Shown here: positions 27,518-36,654 of the stretch, piece after piece
How positions within the stretch are numbered: position 1 is the first letter of the stretch
How the letters are laid out: every line of letters begins with the position of its first letter
Program-made: the position numbers and the translations under genes
The notes under the pieces: model-generated
The model's input: only the letters and a program-made list of their open reading frames with translations
Told to the model about the DNA's origin: nothing
Database searches by the model: none
Source: Albidovulum inexpectatum
GTDB taxonomy: Bacteria > Pseudomonadota > Alphaproteobacteria > Rhodobacterales > Rhodobacteraceae
Assembly (NCBI RefSeq): GCF_002927635.1
Contig: NZ_PRDS01000004.1
Location: 186,001 to 250,000 of the forward strand
Direction of reading: 5' to 3'
Length of the DNA: 64,000 nt

Positions 27518-28588
27518 TCACTCGGTGATCTGGGACTTCTCGTAATATCCCGACCCGACCAGGACCTCTTCCCAGTTGGTCGCATCCACCGGCACCGGTT
27601 CCAGCAGGTAGGACGGCACGACCTTGACCCCGTTGTCATAGGTCGTGGTGTCGTTGATCGGCACCTCGCCGCCTTCCAGGCGGGCCTGCACCATCTTCAC
27701 CGCGACCTTTGCCAGCTCGCGCGTGTCCTTGAAGACGGTCGAATACTGTTCGCCCGCGAGGATCGCCTTGACCGAAGGCAGTTCGGCATCCTGACCGGTG
27801 ACGATCGGCATCTTCAGATCGCCCGACCCATAGCCCACGCCCTTGAGCGCCGAGATGATGCCCATCGACAGCCCGTCATAGGGCGACAGGACGCCATGCA
27901 CCTCGTCATCGGTGTAATTCGCCGACAGAAGGTTTTCCATCCGCGCCTGGGCGACCTGGCCATCCCAGCGCAGCGTGCCCACCTGGTCCATGCCCATCTG
28001 GCCGGACTTGATGCGGATGCGCCCCTCGTCGATCAGGGGCTGCAGGACGCTCATCGCGCCGTCATAGAAGAAATAGGCGTTGTTGTCGTCCGGGCTGCCG
28101 CCGAACAGTTCGACATTCCACGGGCTGACATCGCCAAAGCGTTCCTCCAGCCCCTTGACCAGGCTTTCGGCCTGCAGCACGCCCACCTTGAAATTGTCGA
28201 ACGTGGCATAATAGTCCACGTCGGGCGTGTCGCGGATCAGCCGGTCATAGGCGATCACGGGAATGCCAAGCGCGGCGGCATTGGCCAGCGCGTTCGACAG
28301 CGTGGTGCCGTCGATGGCGGCGATCACCAGCGCATCGACCTCCTTGGTGATCATGTTCTCGATCTGCGCCAGCTGGTTGGGAATGTCGTCCTCGGCATAT
28401 TGCAGATCGGCGGCATAGCCGGCCTTGGCGAATTCCTCGACCATGGAATTGCCGTCCGAGATCCAGCGCGACGACGACTTGGTCGGCATGGCGATTCCGA
28501 TCACGCCCTTGTCCTGCGCCGCTGCCGGCGCGGACCAAAGGCCCACGGACAGCGCAATGGCCGAAAGCCCCGCGACGAAAAGTTTCAT
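27518..28588 (-). CDS. chvE: Periplasmic multiple sugar-binding protein (ChvE-like)
   Basis: The 356-residue binding protein has a signal peptide cleaved after AAA at about residue 24. A start at 28588 sits behind GGGAGGAAGAG. The sequence after the signal ([22 protein letters not shown]) and later blocks ([64 protein letters not shown]) are characteristic of ChvE and GguA-linked proteins. ChvE binds L-arabinose, D-galactose, D-glucose and related sugars, and in Agrobacterium also signals to VirA; no vir genes are present here. It is the first gene of the arabinose operon, and the LysR regulator is divergent from it. Confidence 0.92.
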   Translation of the reverse strand: MKLFVAGLSAIALSVGLWSAPAAAQDKGVIGIAMPTKSSSRWISDGNSMVEEFAKAGYAADLQYAEDDIPNQLAQIENMITKEVDALVIAAIDGTTLSNALANAAALGIPVIAYDRLIRDTPDVDYYATFDNFKVGVLQAESLVKGLEERFGDVSPWNVELFGGSPDDNNAYFFYDGAMSVLQPLIDEGRIRIKSGQMGMDQVGTLRWDGQVAQARMENLLSANYTDDEVHGVLSPYDGLSMGIISALKGVGYGSGDLKMPIVTGQDAELPSVKAILAGEQYSTVFKDTRELAKVAVKMVQARLEGGEVPINDTTTYDNGVKVVPSYLLEPVPVDATNWEEVLVGSGYYEKSQITE

Positions 28589-28716
28589 CTCTTCCTCCCT
28601 TGAGCGGTCTGCCCGCCCCTGTGGATTGACCTCTTGTGGTCGGGTGGCGCGCCTCTCCCGCGGCGGCGCCGGTCCCGCCTCCCGTTTTGCGCCGCAAACG
28701 CATACCATACAATTGA

Positions 28717-28749
28717 ATATCATGGCGTCCGATATAACAAACATGATAT
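28717..28749. promoter_or_regulatory. Operator-like inverted repeat between chvE and gbpR-like gene
   Basis: ATATCATG (28717-28724) and CATGATAT (28742-28749) form a perfect 8-bp inverted repeat with a 17-base spacer. They sit in the AT-rich stretch just before the LysR gene and in the 170-base gap upstream of chvE. This suits a LysR-type regulator that autoregulates and activates the divergent operon. The binding partner is inferred. Confidence 0.45.
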
Positions 28750-28758
28750 GTCGCGCTC

Positions 28759-29706
28759 ATGACCACGGGCTTTCGACATCTTTCGTTGCGCCACCTGCGC
28801 CTGATCGCGGCGATCGCCGATCTGGGCCAGCTGGGCCTGGCCGCCGATAGGCTGGCCGTCAGCCAGCCCGCCGCCTCGCGGATGCTGGCCGAGGCCGAAC
28901 GCCAGATCGGCCTGCCGATCTTCCAGCGCCTTGCCCGCGGCATGGTGCCCACCCAGGCCGGCCGCGTCGTCACCGCGCATGCCCTGGCGGTGGTGCACCG
29001 GCTGGACCAGGCCGAAGAGGAGATCGCGGCACATCTGTCGGGGCGCGCCGGGCGGCTGGATATCGGGACCGTGACCGGACCGGCGGTCGCCCATGTCGTG
29101 CCCGCCCTGCGCCGGCTCAAGGCCGAGGCGCCGGGCGCGCGCATCGGCATCGACGTCGCCCCCAGCATCGAGCTGGTCGAGGGGCTGATCCGGGGCGATT
29201 ACGACCTGGTGCTGGGCCGCGTCCCGGATTCCATGGACCCGCGCCAATTCGAGATCCTTTCGGGCCGTGTCGAAGAGGTCGAGCTACTGCTGCGGGCCGA
29301 TCACCCGCTGGCGCGCCATCCCGGCCCCGCGCCCCTGGCCGAGCTGCGCCGCTTTCCCTGGGTCCTGCAACGCACCGGCATGCCGATCCGGGTCGCGATC
29401 GAACAGGCCTTTGCCCATCGTGGCCTGCCGCCGCCCGACGACACGATCGACACGGCATCGCTTCTGCTGACCATGGCGATCCTGGCTGACTCGGACGCCA
29501 TCGCCCCGGTCACGCGCGAAGTGGCGGCGCTGCTGTCGCATCTGGCCACGCAGGGATTGACCACACTGCGGCTGGATCCGCAGATCGTGCTGACCCCCTA
29601 TCACATCCTGCGGCTGAAGGACCGCGATCCCTCGCCGCTCTGCGCGCGGGCCGTTGCCATCCTGTCCGACCGGCTGGCCCCGCCGCGCCGTGGCGGTTCA
29701 CCCTGA
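28759..29706 (+). CDS. gbpR: LysR-family regulator, GbpR-like
   Basis: This 315-residue LysR-type regulator has an N-terminal HTH (about residues 10-70) with LSLRHLRLIAAIADLGQLGLAADRLAVSQPAASRMLAEAERQIG. Its effector-binding domain follows from about residue 95. The atypical LSLRHLRLI start and its position facing chvE match GbpR of Agrobacterium, which controls chvE in response to sugars. It probably activates the arabinose operon. Its 3' end overlaps the convergent dehydroshikimate dehydratase gene by 9 bases. Confidence 0.82.
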   Translation: MTTGFRHLSLRHLRLIAAIADLGQLGLAADRLAVSQPAASRMLAEAERQIGLPIFQRLARGMVPTQAGRVVTAHALAVVHRLDQAEEEIAAHLSGRAGRLDIGTVTGPAVAHVVPALRRLKAEAPGARIGIDVAPSIELVEGLIRGDYDLVLGRVPDSMDPRQFEILSGRVEEVELLLRADHPLARHPGPAPLAELRRFPWVLQRTGMPIRVAIEQAFAHRGLPPPDDTIDTASLLLTMAILADSDAIAPVTREVAALLSHLATQGLTTLRLDPQIVLTPYHILRLKDRDPSPLCARAVAILSDRLAPPRRGGSP

Positions 29707-31578
29707 CCGCACGCGGCGCAGCGCGGCCGTCCGCCACGGGGCGTTGCGCGCCCCGTATCCGTCATAGCCGCCGCGGCGCTCGACGATCTCGAAGAAGAAT
29801 CCATCTCCGTGCGGCCGCGAATACAGCTGCAGGAACTCGCCCCCGCGCGGATCGCGGTCATACAGGATGTTCCAGCGCCGCAGCGCGTCCACGAAATCGG
29901 ACGAAAGACCGAAATCGGCGGCCAGGTCCTGGTAATAGGGCGCCGGAATCGGCAGGCTGGCAAAGCCGTTGCGATCCAGCGCGCGGGCCGTCGCGAACAG
30001 GTCGGCACAGGCAAAGGCGACATGCTGGACCGGCGCACCATAGGATTCCGACAGGAAGCGACCGGCAAAGGTGCGATGCGTGTCCACCCCGTTCATCGTC
30101 AGACGGAAGGAACCGTCCGGCGATTGCAGCGCGACCGAGCGCACCAGCCCGCCGGGATCGGCGACGCCCGTATCGGCGACCTTGGCCAGATCGAAGATCG
30201 TCGCATGGAACTGAACCCAGCCGGGCAGCTCTTCGGCCCGGCAGACCTGCGCCAGGTGATCGATGCCGGTCAGGCCGACCGGGCTGGCCGCGGCGCCCTC
30301 TTCCGCCCCAACCGGCCGGAATTCGCGATCCCAGACCGCGCCCAGCGTCGCGCCCCGGTCCAGCAGATGCAGCACCGATCCGCCCACGCCGCGCACGGCC
30401 GGGATCTGCAATTCGTCCTCGTGCCGGGGCTGGACGAAGCGCCGCACGCCAAGCGCCTCGGCGCGCTCGGCTGCGGCCTCGGCATCCCCGACCCACAGGC
30501 CCAGATCGCAGACCGAGGCGCCGTGCAGCACCCAAGCCGAATGGGCATAGCCCGACCGTTCGGAATTCACGACGATGTTGATGCCGTCCTGTCGCCACAG
30601 ATCGACCTCGCGCCGCATGTGCCGCGCCCGGCGCGCGAAACCCAGCTGCGTCAGCATCTGCCCCAGCGCGGCGGCATCCTCGCCACCCGCGGCGAATTCG
30701 ACGAATTCGACCCCATGCAGCGGCGCGGGCGCGGGAAAGTCGCGCAGGCCGGGATCCAGCCCCGGCTCGGCCCGGCGGGCCGCATCGGCCAGCGCGATCA
30801 TCGCGCGGCGCCCCTCGGCGGCAAGCGCGCGGCTGCCCGGGCGCGACCTGTCGTGCCGCAGGTCCAGCCCCCAGGTCCCGGCATAGCCCGTCGCGGCCAC
30901 GGCCCGCACGAAGCCCACGAGATCCAGCTCGCCCTCGCCCGGCATCAGGCGGAAATGCCGAGCCTTGAAAGACAGGTCCATCGCCACCGCGGGCGCATCG
31001 GCCAGCTGGACGTGGAAGATCCGCTCGGCCGGGATCGAGCGGATCGGATCGACCGGGGTGCCGCGCGCAAGGACGTGGAAGGAATCCAGGACCAGGCCCA
31101 GGGCCGGGTGATCCGCCCGCCGCACGATCTCCCAGCCGTCGCGGTAATCGGCGACATGGCGCGCCTGGACGCGGGGTTCGAACCCGACACGCAACCCGCG
31201 CGACGCGGCCCGCTCGGCCAGCGCCGCGAGATCAGCGGCCATCCGGTCGATCCCGCCCTGCGCCTCGGACGCGCCCGCCGCGCCGATCAGCAACAGCTCG
31301 GCGCCCAGCTCCTGCATCACGTCCATGCGCCGCTCCAGCCGGTCGAAGGCCCTGCCGCGCGCGGGTTCGGGCAGGCCCTCCAGATCGACGGCGGCATGGA
31401 ACAGCGTGACCGACAATCCCCGGTCGCGCACCATGCGGCCCAGCTCGGCCGGGGTCACGCCCTGCACGGCCATGTCCTCTTCCGAGATCTCGACCCCTTC
31501 GAAGCCCGCCGCGGCAAAGGCCGCCAGCTTGGATTCCAGCAGGTCGGGCGCAGAGAGGGTGGAAATGGACAGGCGCAT
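29698..31578 (-). CDS. quiC: 3-dehydroshikimate dehydratase with C-terminal HPPD-like domain (QuiC-like)
   Basis: The 626-residue protein has two parts. Residues 1-275 are a xylose-isomerase-like TIM barrel with metal-ligand positions in GFEGVEISEEDM, GLRVGFEPRV, LGLVLDSFHVLA and FHVQLADAP. Residues 285-620 are a two-module VOC region like 4-hydroxyphenylpyruvate dioxygenase, with GIDHLAQV, APVQHVAFAC and FFFEIVERRGG. This pairing is known in Pseudomonas QuiC-type enzymes that convert 3-dehydroshikimate to protocatechuate, while the HPPD-like half has no settled role. It is the last gene of the nine-gene operon. The dehydroshikimate activity is likely by family; the context leaves room for a related substrate. 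Confidence 0.83.
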   Translation of the reverse strand: MRLSISTLSAPDLLESKLAAFAAAGFEGVEISEEDMAVQGVTPAELGRMVRDRGLSVTLFHAAVDLEGLPEPARGRAFDRLERRMDVMQELGAELLLIGAAGASEAQGGIDRMAADLAALAERAASRGLRVGFEPRVQARHVADYRDGWEIVRRADHPALGLVLDSFHVLARGTPVDPIRSIPAERIFHVQLADAPAVAMDLSFKARHFRLMPGEGELDLVGFVRAVAATGYAGTWGLDLRHDRSRPGSRALAAEGRRAMIALADAARRAEPGLDPGLRDFPAPAPLHGVEFVEFAAGGEDAAALGQMLTQLGFARRARHMRREVDLWRQDGINIVVNSERSGYAHSAWVLHGASVCDLGLWVGDAEAAAERAEALGVRRFVQPRHEDELQIPAVRGVGGSVLHLLDRGATLGAVWDREFRPVGAEEGAAASPVGLTGIDHLAQVCRAEELPGWVQFHATIFDLAKVADTGVADPGGLVRSVALQSPDGSFRLTMNGVDTHRTFAGRFLSESYGAPVQHVAFACADLFATARALDRNGFASLPIPAPYYQDLAADFGLSSDFVDALRRWNILYDRDPRGGEFLQLYSRPHGDGFFFEIVERRGGYDGYGARNAPWRTAALRRVRSG

Positions 31579-31598
31579 GGCGGTCTTGGCTCCCCGGC

Positions 31599-33407
31599 TC
31601 AGTCGGTGACGACATGCCCCGCCCCACCCTGGGGCGAGTAGATGTCCAGGATGTTCCAGTGCCCCGAAGTCGGCGTGGGGGTGTTGACCATCGGCACGTC
31701 GATCACCGTCGGCTGGCCGCTGGCGATCGCCTCGCGCAGGGCCGGGCGGAACTCGGCCGCCGAGCCGATGCGCACGCCCCGCGCGCCATAGGCCCGCGCG
31801 ATCGCCGCATAATCCGGGACCTGGGCATCGGGACTTTCGGCACGCGGAAAGGTGGTGCCGTGGGTTAGCCCGTAATTGGCCTTCTGCAGACCGGCGATCG
31901 TGCCATAGGCATTGTTGTTCATCACGACCCAGATGACCGGCGCGCCTTCGGCCACGGCGCTGGCCAGGACCGACGGGTTCTGACCGAACCCGCCATCGCC
32001 GACCAGGCTGATGACCACGCGATCGGGCGCCGCGATGCGGGCGCCAAGCGCGGCGGCCGGGCCAAAGCCCATCGTGGCGAAACCGCCGGGGATCAGGATC
32101 GACCCGGGCGTCAGGATGTCGAACTGCTGGGCCACGCCATTCTTGTTCCAGCCCACATCCGATGTCAGGATCGCATCGGCGGGCATCTCGGCGCGCAGAT
32201 CGGCAAGGATCCGTTCGGGCATCATCGGAAAGGCGTCAGAGCCGCGCATCTCGCGGTTGGCGGCGGCAAAGGCGGCCCGCTCGGCCGCGATGCGCTCGGC
32301 CCGGCCATCGGGCGCGCGGCCCTCGGGCAGGATCTCGCGCGCGACCCGGTTCAGAACGCGCAGAGCGGCGCGCAGATCGGCGATGGCCCCGATCTCGACG
32401 GGATAGTTTCGTCCGATCTCCTGCGGCTCGATATCGATCTGGATCAGGCGCGTGCGGCCGGGGATGTCGAAGGTGTATTCGGGATACCAGCTCGAACAGT
32501 CGGCCTCCTTGAAGCGCGTGCCAAGTGCCAGGATCCAGTCGGCATTGCGCGTCTGTTCGTTGGTGAAGGCCCGGCCCCAGAACCCCGTCATGCCCAGGAC
32601 CAGCGGATGGTCGTCGGCCAGCGCGCCCTTGCCCATCAGGGAATGGCTGACCGGGATCTGCATGTGATCGACAAAGGCGCACAGCTCGTCATGGGCGCGT
32701 GCCAGCGCGACGCCGCCGCCGACATGGATGACGGGGCGTTCGGCCCTGGCCAGCGTCGTGACGATCTGGCGCGCGGTCTCCTCGTCCAGGCCGGGCGGAA
32801 CCAGCCCGCGCGCGCCCGCCCCCGCACGGCGCCACAATTCGGGGTCGATCCGCGCCGAGAAGAAATCCATCGGCACGTTGACCAGAACCGGTCCGGGCTG
32901 GCCGGATTCGGCCAGAAGGAAAGCCTTTTCCATGATCTCGGGAAACAGCTCGGGCGTATCGACCCGCCAGGCGCGCTTGACGAAGGGGCGGTAGATCTCC
33001 CACTGGCTGGCATCCGCGTGCAGGTTGACCTCCTGGTGGGGATGCTTGCCGTAATAGTAGCTGGGCACGTCGCCCGCGATCACCACCATCGGAATGCAGT
33101 CCAGCGCCGCATTGGCCACGCCGGTCGCGGCATTGGTCAGGCCCGGCGACAGGTGGCTGAGCAGGACCGAGGCACGGCCCGTCACTCGGGCATAGCCGTC
33201 CGCGGCATGGGCCGCGATCTGTTCGTGCCGGACATTGACGAAATGCAGGCCCGAATCCGCCATCGCCGACAGGACGGCGATATTGGTATGGCCGCACAGG
33301 CCGAAGACATGGCGCACGCCACGCGCCTCGAGCCAGGCGACCAGCTGTTCGGCGATGGTGGGCGCGTCGCCCTGCTGGCGCGCGATCAGGGGGGCGGGAG
33401 CGGTCAT
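31599..33407 (-). CDS. Thiamine-diphosphate enzyme, acetolactate-synthase superfamily, substrate unknown
   Basis: The 602-residue protein has the three domains of the POX/ALS superfamily. The catalytic Glu is in VRHEQIAAHAADGYARVTG. The ThDP motif starts with GDGGFGQNPS and ends with NNNAYGT. The middle domain carries HVGGGVALARAHDEL. A start at 33407 overlaps the stop of the aldehyde dehydrogenase gene (TGATG) and follows GGAGG. Acetolactate synthase itself is unlikely because there is no regulatory subunit gene and the neighbours are catabolic. With an acylating aldehyde dehydrogenase next to it, decarboxylation of a 2-oxo acid to an aldehyde, or transfer of the resulting C2 unit, is the simplest hypothesis. 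Confidence 0.7.
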   Translation of the reverse strand: MTAPAPLIARQQGDAPTIAEQLVAWLEARGVRHVFGLCGHTNIAVLSAMADSGLHFVNVRHEQIAAHAADGYARVTGRASVLLSHLSPGLTNAATGVANAALDCIPMVVIAGDVPSYYYGKHPHQEVNLHADASQWEIYRPFVKRAWRVDTPELFPEIMEKAFLLAESGQPGPVLVNVPMDFFSARIDPELWRRAGAGARGLVPPGLDEETARQIVTTLARAERPVIHVGGGVALARAHDELCAFVDHMQIPVSHSLMGKGALADDHPLVLGMTGFWGRAFTNEQTRNADWILALGTRFKEADCSSWYPEYTFDIPGRTRLIQIDIEPQEIGRNYPVEIGAIADLRAALRVLNRVAREILPEGRAPDGRAERIAAERAAFAAANREMRGSDAFPMMPERILADLRAEMPADAILTSDVGWNKNGVAQQFDILTPGSILIPGGFATMGFGPAAALGARIAAPDRVVISLVGDGGFGQNPSVLASAVAEGAPVIWVVMNNNAYGTIAGLQKANYGLTHGTTFPRAESPDAQVPDYAAIARAYGARGVRIGSAAEFRPALREAIASGQPTVIDVPMVNTPTPTSGHWNILDIYSPQGGAGHVVTD

Positions 33408-34813
33408 CACAGAACCTCCGTGTTGTAGAACTCGCCGAACAGTTCCTCTTCCGAGGGTCGGTCTTCGGGGATCGGGCGCGCCACCCAGGTGACGTTCATG
33501 TAATGCTTCAGATGGATGTTCTCGTTGGTGATGTTGCCGCCCCAGATGCCGCAGCCCAGCGAACTGGTCATCGGCATCCCGTTGGTGAAGCTGCCCGCAT
33601 TGGCCTTGGATTGCGGCTGGCGCACCATGACTCGGCTGACCGGCGCATTCATCGCGTGGCGGATGATGTGATCCTCGTTGAAGCTGTAGATGCCACAGGA
33701 ATGGCCCTTGCCGCCGACCTCGAATATGGCGCGGACCTTGGCCATCGCATCGTCGAAGTCGCGGAAGCGGAACAGCGCCATCACCACGCACAGCTTTTCG
33801 CCCGAGAACTTGTGCTGCCGGCCGATCTCTTCCTGCTCGACCATCAGGAACAGGCGATCATCGGGGATCGAGAACCCCGCGAATTCGGCGATCCTCTGGG
33901 CCGAGATGGCGACGGTCTCGACCCGGCGGCTGCCATCCTCCTTCCACAAAGCCCGCTCCAGCAGGGCCTTTTCCTGCGCGTTGCACAGATAGCCGCCCTC
34001 GGCGATCAGCGCGTCGCGCATCGCGTCATAGATGCGTTCGTGGATCAGCAGGTTGCCATCGGCCGAACATCCCGACCCGTAATCCGACGTCTTGGAAATG
34101 CGCGAATTGCGCGCCGCCTCGGCGATGTCGGCATCCTCGTCGATGACCATGGTGGAATTGCCCGCGCCCACCCCATAGGCCGGCTTGCCCGAGGAATAGG
34201 CCGCCTGCACCATCGGCTTGCCGCCCGTGGCCATGGTCAGGTCGCATTGCGCCATCAGGTATTGCGTCATCGGGATCGAGGGCTGGCGCACGCACTGGAA
34301 CAGGTCCTCGGGCGCGCCGACCAGGCGGCAGGCATGGCGCATGACCTCGACCATCTCGTTGGTGGTCGCCTTGGCGCGCGGATGGGGCGAGAAGATCACC
34401 GCGTCCTTGCACTTGGCGGCATAGATCCCGGTGACCGGGGGCGTCAGCTCGGGATTGGTGGTGGGGATCAGGCTGGCGATGACGCCCGCGGGCTTGGCGA
34501 TCTTGGTCAGGCCCTTTTCGGGGTCTTCCTCGATGATGCCGACCGATTTCTGGCGCAGCGCGTCGCGCAGGACGCCGTGGATCTTGAACCGCTTGGCGCC
34601 GCGGCCCTCGCGGTCGCCGATGCCGCTTTCGTCCACGCCCATCCGGGCGATGCGCACGAAGGTCCGTTCGTTGCCGCAATGCCAGCCGATGGCGCGGGCC
34701 AGGCGATCGACCTGGTCCTGGTCCCAGTCGGCGATCTGGTCCATCGCCGCGCGGGCGCGCGCAATCATCTTGTCGACGGTGGCGATTTCCTCGGGGGTGA
34801 TCTCTCGGGCCAT
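33407..34813 (-). CDS. CoA-acylating aldehyde dehydrogenase (SauS/SucD-like)
   Basis: The 468-residue protein belongs to the acylating branch of aldehyde dehydrogenases that turn an aldehyde, CoA and NAD(P)+ into an acyl-CoA. The catalytic Cys is C249 in DYGSGCSADGN; the nucleotide-binding part includes ASLIPTTNPELTPP and YGVGAGNST. The closest named relative I recognise is sulfoacetaldehyde dehydrogenase SauS, but succinate semialdehyde and propionaldehyde enzymes share the fold. No sulfoacetate genes (CoA ligase, Xsc, pta) accompany it. A start at 34813 follows an AGAGAGA stretch. It precedes the ThDP enzyme with overlapping stop and start codons, suggesting linked reactions. Confidence 0.75.
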   Translation of the reverse strand: MAREITPEEIATVDKMIARARAAMDQIADWDQDQVDRLARAIGWHCGNERTFVRIARMGVDESGIGDREGRGAKRFKIHGVLRDALRQKSVGIIEEDPEKGLTKIAKPAGVIASLIPTTNPELTPPVTGIYAAKCKDAVIFSPHPRAKATTNEMVEVMRHACRLVGAPEDLFQCVRQPSIPMTQYLMAQCDLTMATGGKPMVQAAYSSGKPAYGVGAGNSTMVIDEDADIAEAARNSRISKTSDYGSGCSADGNLLIHERIYDAMRDALIAEGGYLCNAQEKALLERALWKEDGSRRVETVAISAQRIAEFAGFSIPDDRLFLMVEQEEIGRQHKFSGEKLCVVMALFRFRDFDDAMAKVRAIFEVGGKGHSCGIYSFNEDHIIRHAMNAPVSRVMVRQPQSKANAGSFTNGMPMTSSLGCGIWGGNITNENIHLKHYMNVTWVARPIPEDRPSEEELFGEFYNTEVL

Positions 34814-34841
34814 CTCTCTCTCCGTTTCAGTGACCGGGCCT

Positions 34842-35678
34842 TCAGGACCGGTCGCGTTTGGCATCTTCGGGGCTGTCAAAGACCGCACGGGCGGCCTGCA
34901 GACAGCGGCGGGCATGTTCCTCGGCGCCCAGTTCGCGCAGCCGCGCGGCATTGGGCAGCTCGATGGACAGGGGCAGGTCGGGAAACAGGTAGTTGACCGC
35001 CCAGAAATCGATCGCGCCTTCGCCGGGATACAGGCGCGCATCGCGCGCGATGCGGATCATGTCGTCGCGCGTGAAGGCCATGTCCTCGGCGTCGCAGACA
35101 TGCAGGAAATGGATCCATTCCGGCGGCACGCGTTCCAGCGCCAGAAGCGGAGCGCGGTTGAAATGCATGTACAGCGTATCGACCAGCACGCCCTGGTTCG
35201 GCCGCCCGGCGCGTTCCAGCACGTCCATCACCTCTTCCAGCGTGGTCAGGCGCGAGAATGCGGGAAATTCCAGGTTGACGGTCAGCCCGTAGGGCCGCGC
35301 CAGATCGCAGATCCGGCCAAAGGTCTCGACGATGAACTTTCGGTCGTTGCGCACATCCGTCCAGGCCGAGCAGATGACATGACGCGCGCCCAGCTCGGCG
35401 CCGGCCTCGAAGGCGGGCAGGAAATCGCGCGGGTCGAGGCCGCGCATGATCCGCATCAGCTCGATGTCCAGGCATTGCAGCCCCGTCTCGTCCAGCGCTC
35501 GGCGCGTCTGGCGGACGATGGCCGGATCGGTGGGGTTGATGTCGGGTTCTCCCGGCACGCCCAGGTGGAACAGGCGGAAACTGACCATGTCATAGCCGGC
35601 CCGCTGGGCCAGCCAGACCTGCTCGGGCGGCGTGACACCCGGCACGGTCAGGTAGGACAGAGAATAGGCATGGCTCAT
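34842..35678 (-). CDS. Sugar phosphate isomerase/epimerase-family TIM-barrel protein
   Basis: This 278-residue AP-endonuclease-2/xylose-isomerase-like barrel has the usual metal-ligand strands: CLDIELMRI, ARHVICSAW, LTVNLEFPAF and GVLVDTLYMHFN. The family covers isomerases, epimerases and dehydratases such as AsbF, so the reaction cannot be named. It overlaps the HMG-CoA-lyase-like gene by 4 bases and lies 28 bases before the aldehyde dehydrogenase gene. It is shorter than, and distinct from, the barrel half of the QuiC-like protein, so the operon has two different enzymes of this superfamily. Confidence 0.72.
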   Translation of the reverse strand: MSHAYSLSYLTVPGVTPPEQVWLAQRAGYDMVSFRLFHLGVPGEPDINPTDPAIVRQTRRALDETGLQCLDIELMRIMRGLDPRDFLPAFEAGAELGARHVICSAWTDVRNDRKFIVETFGRICDLARPYGLTVNLEFPAFSRLTTLEEVMDVLERAGRPNQGVLVDTLYMHFNRAPLLALERVPPEWIHFLHVCDAEDMAFTRDDMIRIARDARLYPGEGAIDFWAVNYLFPDLPLSIELPNAARLRELGAEEHARRCLQAARAVFDSPEDAKRDRS

Positions 35679-36649
35679 CGCGCGGCCTCTCTGCCTTTTC
35701 CGGGGTCCGGCTCGGACACATCGCCCGGGCGTGCCCAGGGCGGGACGGGAACATGCGCTATCCGCCCCGGCAGGCCGCGACCCAGCAGGGATTCGGCGCG
35801 CCCGACCAGCGGCCGCAGCGCCTGCCAGTCGATCCCGGTGCGCCAGCCCATCTCCTCAAGCGCAAAGACCGCGTCCTCGGTGGCGATGTTGCCGGTGGCA
35901 TCGGGCACGAAGGGACAGCCGCCCAGCCCGCCAAGCGCGGCATCGAAGATCCGCACGCCCGCGCGCAGCCCGGCCACAAGGTTGGCGATCCCCAGTCCCC
36001 GCGTGTCATGCAGGTGCAGCGACAGCGCGACCTTCGGGCCCAGCTCTTCGGCCAGGGCGCGGCACAGCGATTCCACCTGGACCGGATTGGCCAGCCCGGC
36101 CGTGTCGGCGATGTTGATCTCTTCGACATCAAGCGCGGCGAAACTGCGGGCGATGGCGATCACGCGATCGGGCGGGATATACCCCTCGAAGGCGCAGCCA
36201 AGCGCGCACTGGATGCCCGCGCGCACCCGGACACCCGTCGCGCGCGCCCGCTCGATCACCGGCAGGATGCGCCGGACACCCTCTTCGACGCCGCGATTCG
36301 CATTGCGCCGCGAATGGCTTTCCGACGCGGAGACCGAGATCGACAGATGCGGCAGACCGGCGGCCAGCGCGCGGTCGAGCCCCGTCGCGTTCAGCACAAG
36401 CGCGGTCCAGGTCACGCCCTCCAGCCGCTCCAGCCGGCGCGCCAGCGCATCGGTATCGGCCATCTGCGGCACCCGGCCGGGATGGACGAAGGATCCGATC
36501 TGGATGCGCCGCAGCCCGGCCCGGGCCAGCGCCTGGGCGAATTCGACCTTCTCCTCCAGCGTGAACAGGCGCGCCTCGTTCTGCAGGCCGTCGCGCAGGA
36601 ATTCGTCCTCGATCAGAACGTCCACGGGGATATGTGCGTTGGCAGTCAT
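35675..36649 (-). CDS. HMG-CoA-lyase-family protein
   Basis: The 324-residue DRE-TIM metallolyase has the catalytic start DEFLRDGLQNEA, metal-binding SLHLHDTRG, and the lyase signature GLGGCPFVPDATGNIATED with the active-site Cys. These features mark the hydroxymethylglutaryl-CoA lyase family, which performs retro-Claisen cleavage of 3-hydroxy-3-carboxymethyl acyl-CoAs to acetyl-CoA and a keto acid or aldehyde. A start at 36649 was chosen over reading on into the TRAP gene. In this operon an acyl-CoA from the acylating dehydrogenase is a plausible substrate class; leucine genes that normally accompany HMG-CoA lyase are absent. Confidence 0.78.
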   Translation of the reverse strand: MTANAHIPVDVLIEDEFLRDGLQNEARLFTLEEKVEFAQALARAGLRRIQIGSFVHPGRVPQMADTDALARRLERLEGVTWTALVLNATGLDRALAAGLPHLSISVSASESHSRRNANRGVEEGVRRILPVIERARATGVRVRAGIQCALGCAFEGYIPPDRVIAIARSFAALDVEEINIADTAGLANPVQVESLCRALAEELGPKVALSLHLHDTRGLGIANLVAGLRAGVRIFDAALGGLGGCPFVPDATGNIATEDAVFALEEMGWRTGIDWQALRPLVGRAESLLGRGLPGRIAHVPVPPWARPGDVSEPDPGKGREAAR

Positions 36650-36654
36650 GGCGA

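Noticed and set aside
25865-28603. 912-codon plus-strand frame opposite chvE-gguAB
   Set aside because: The minus strand encodes three complete transporter proteins with ribosome sites; the antisense product has typical shadow composition.
31599-33407. Sulfoacetaldehyde acetyltransferase (Xsc) as the identity of the ThDP enzyme
   Set aside because: The neighbour resembles SauS, but the N-terminal sequence does not look like Xsc and there is no phosphotransacetylase or sulfoacetate CoA ligase nearby.
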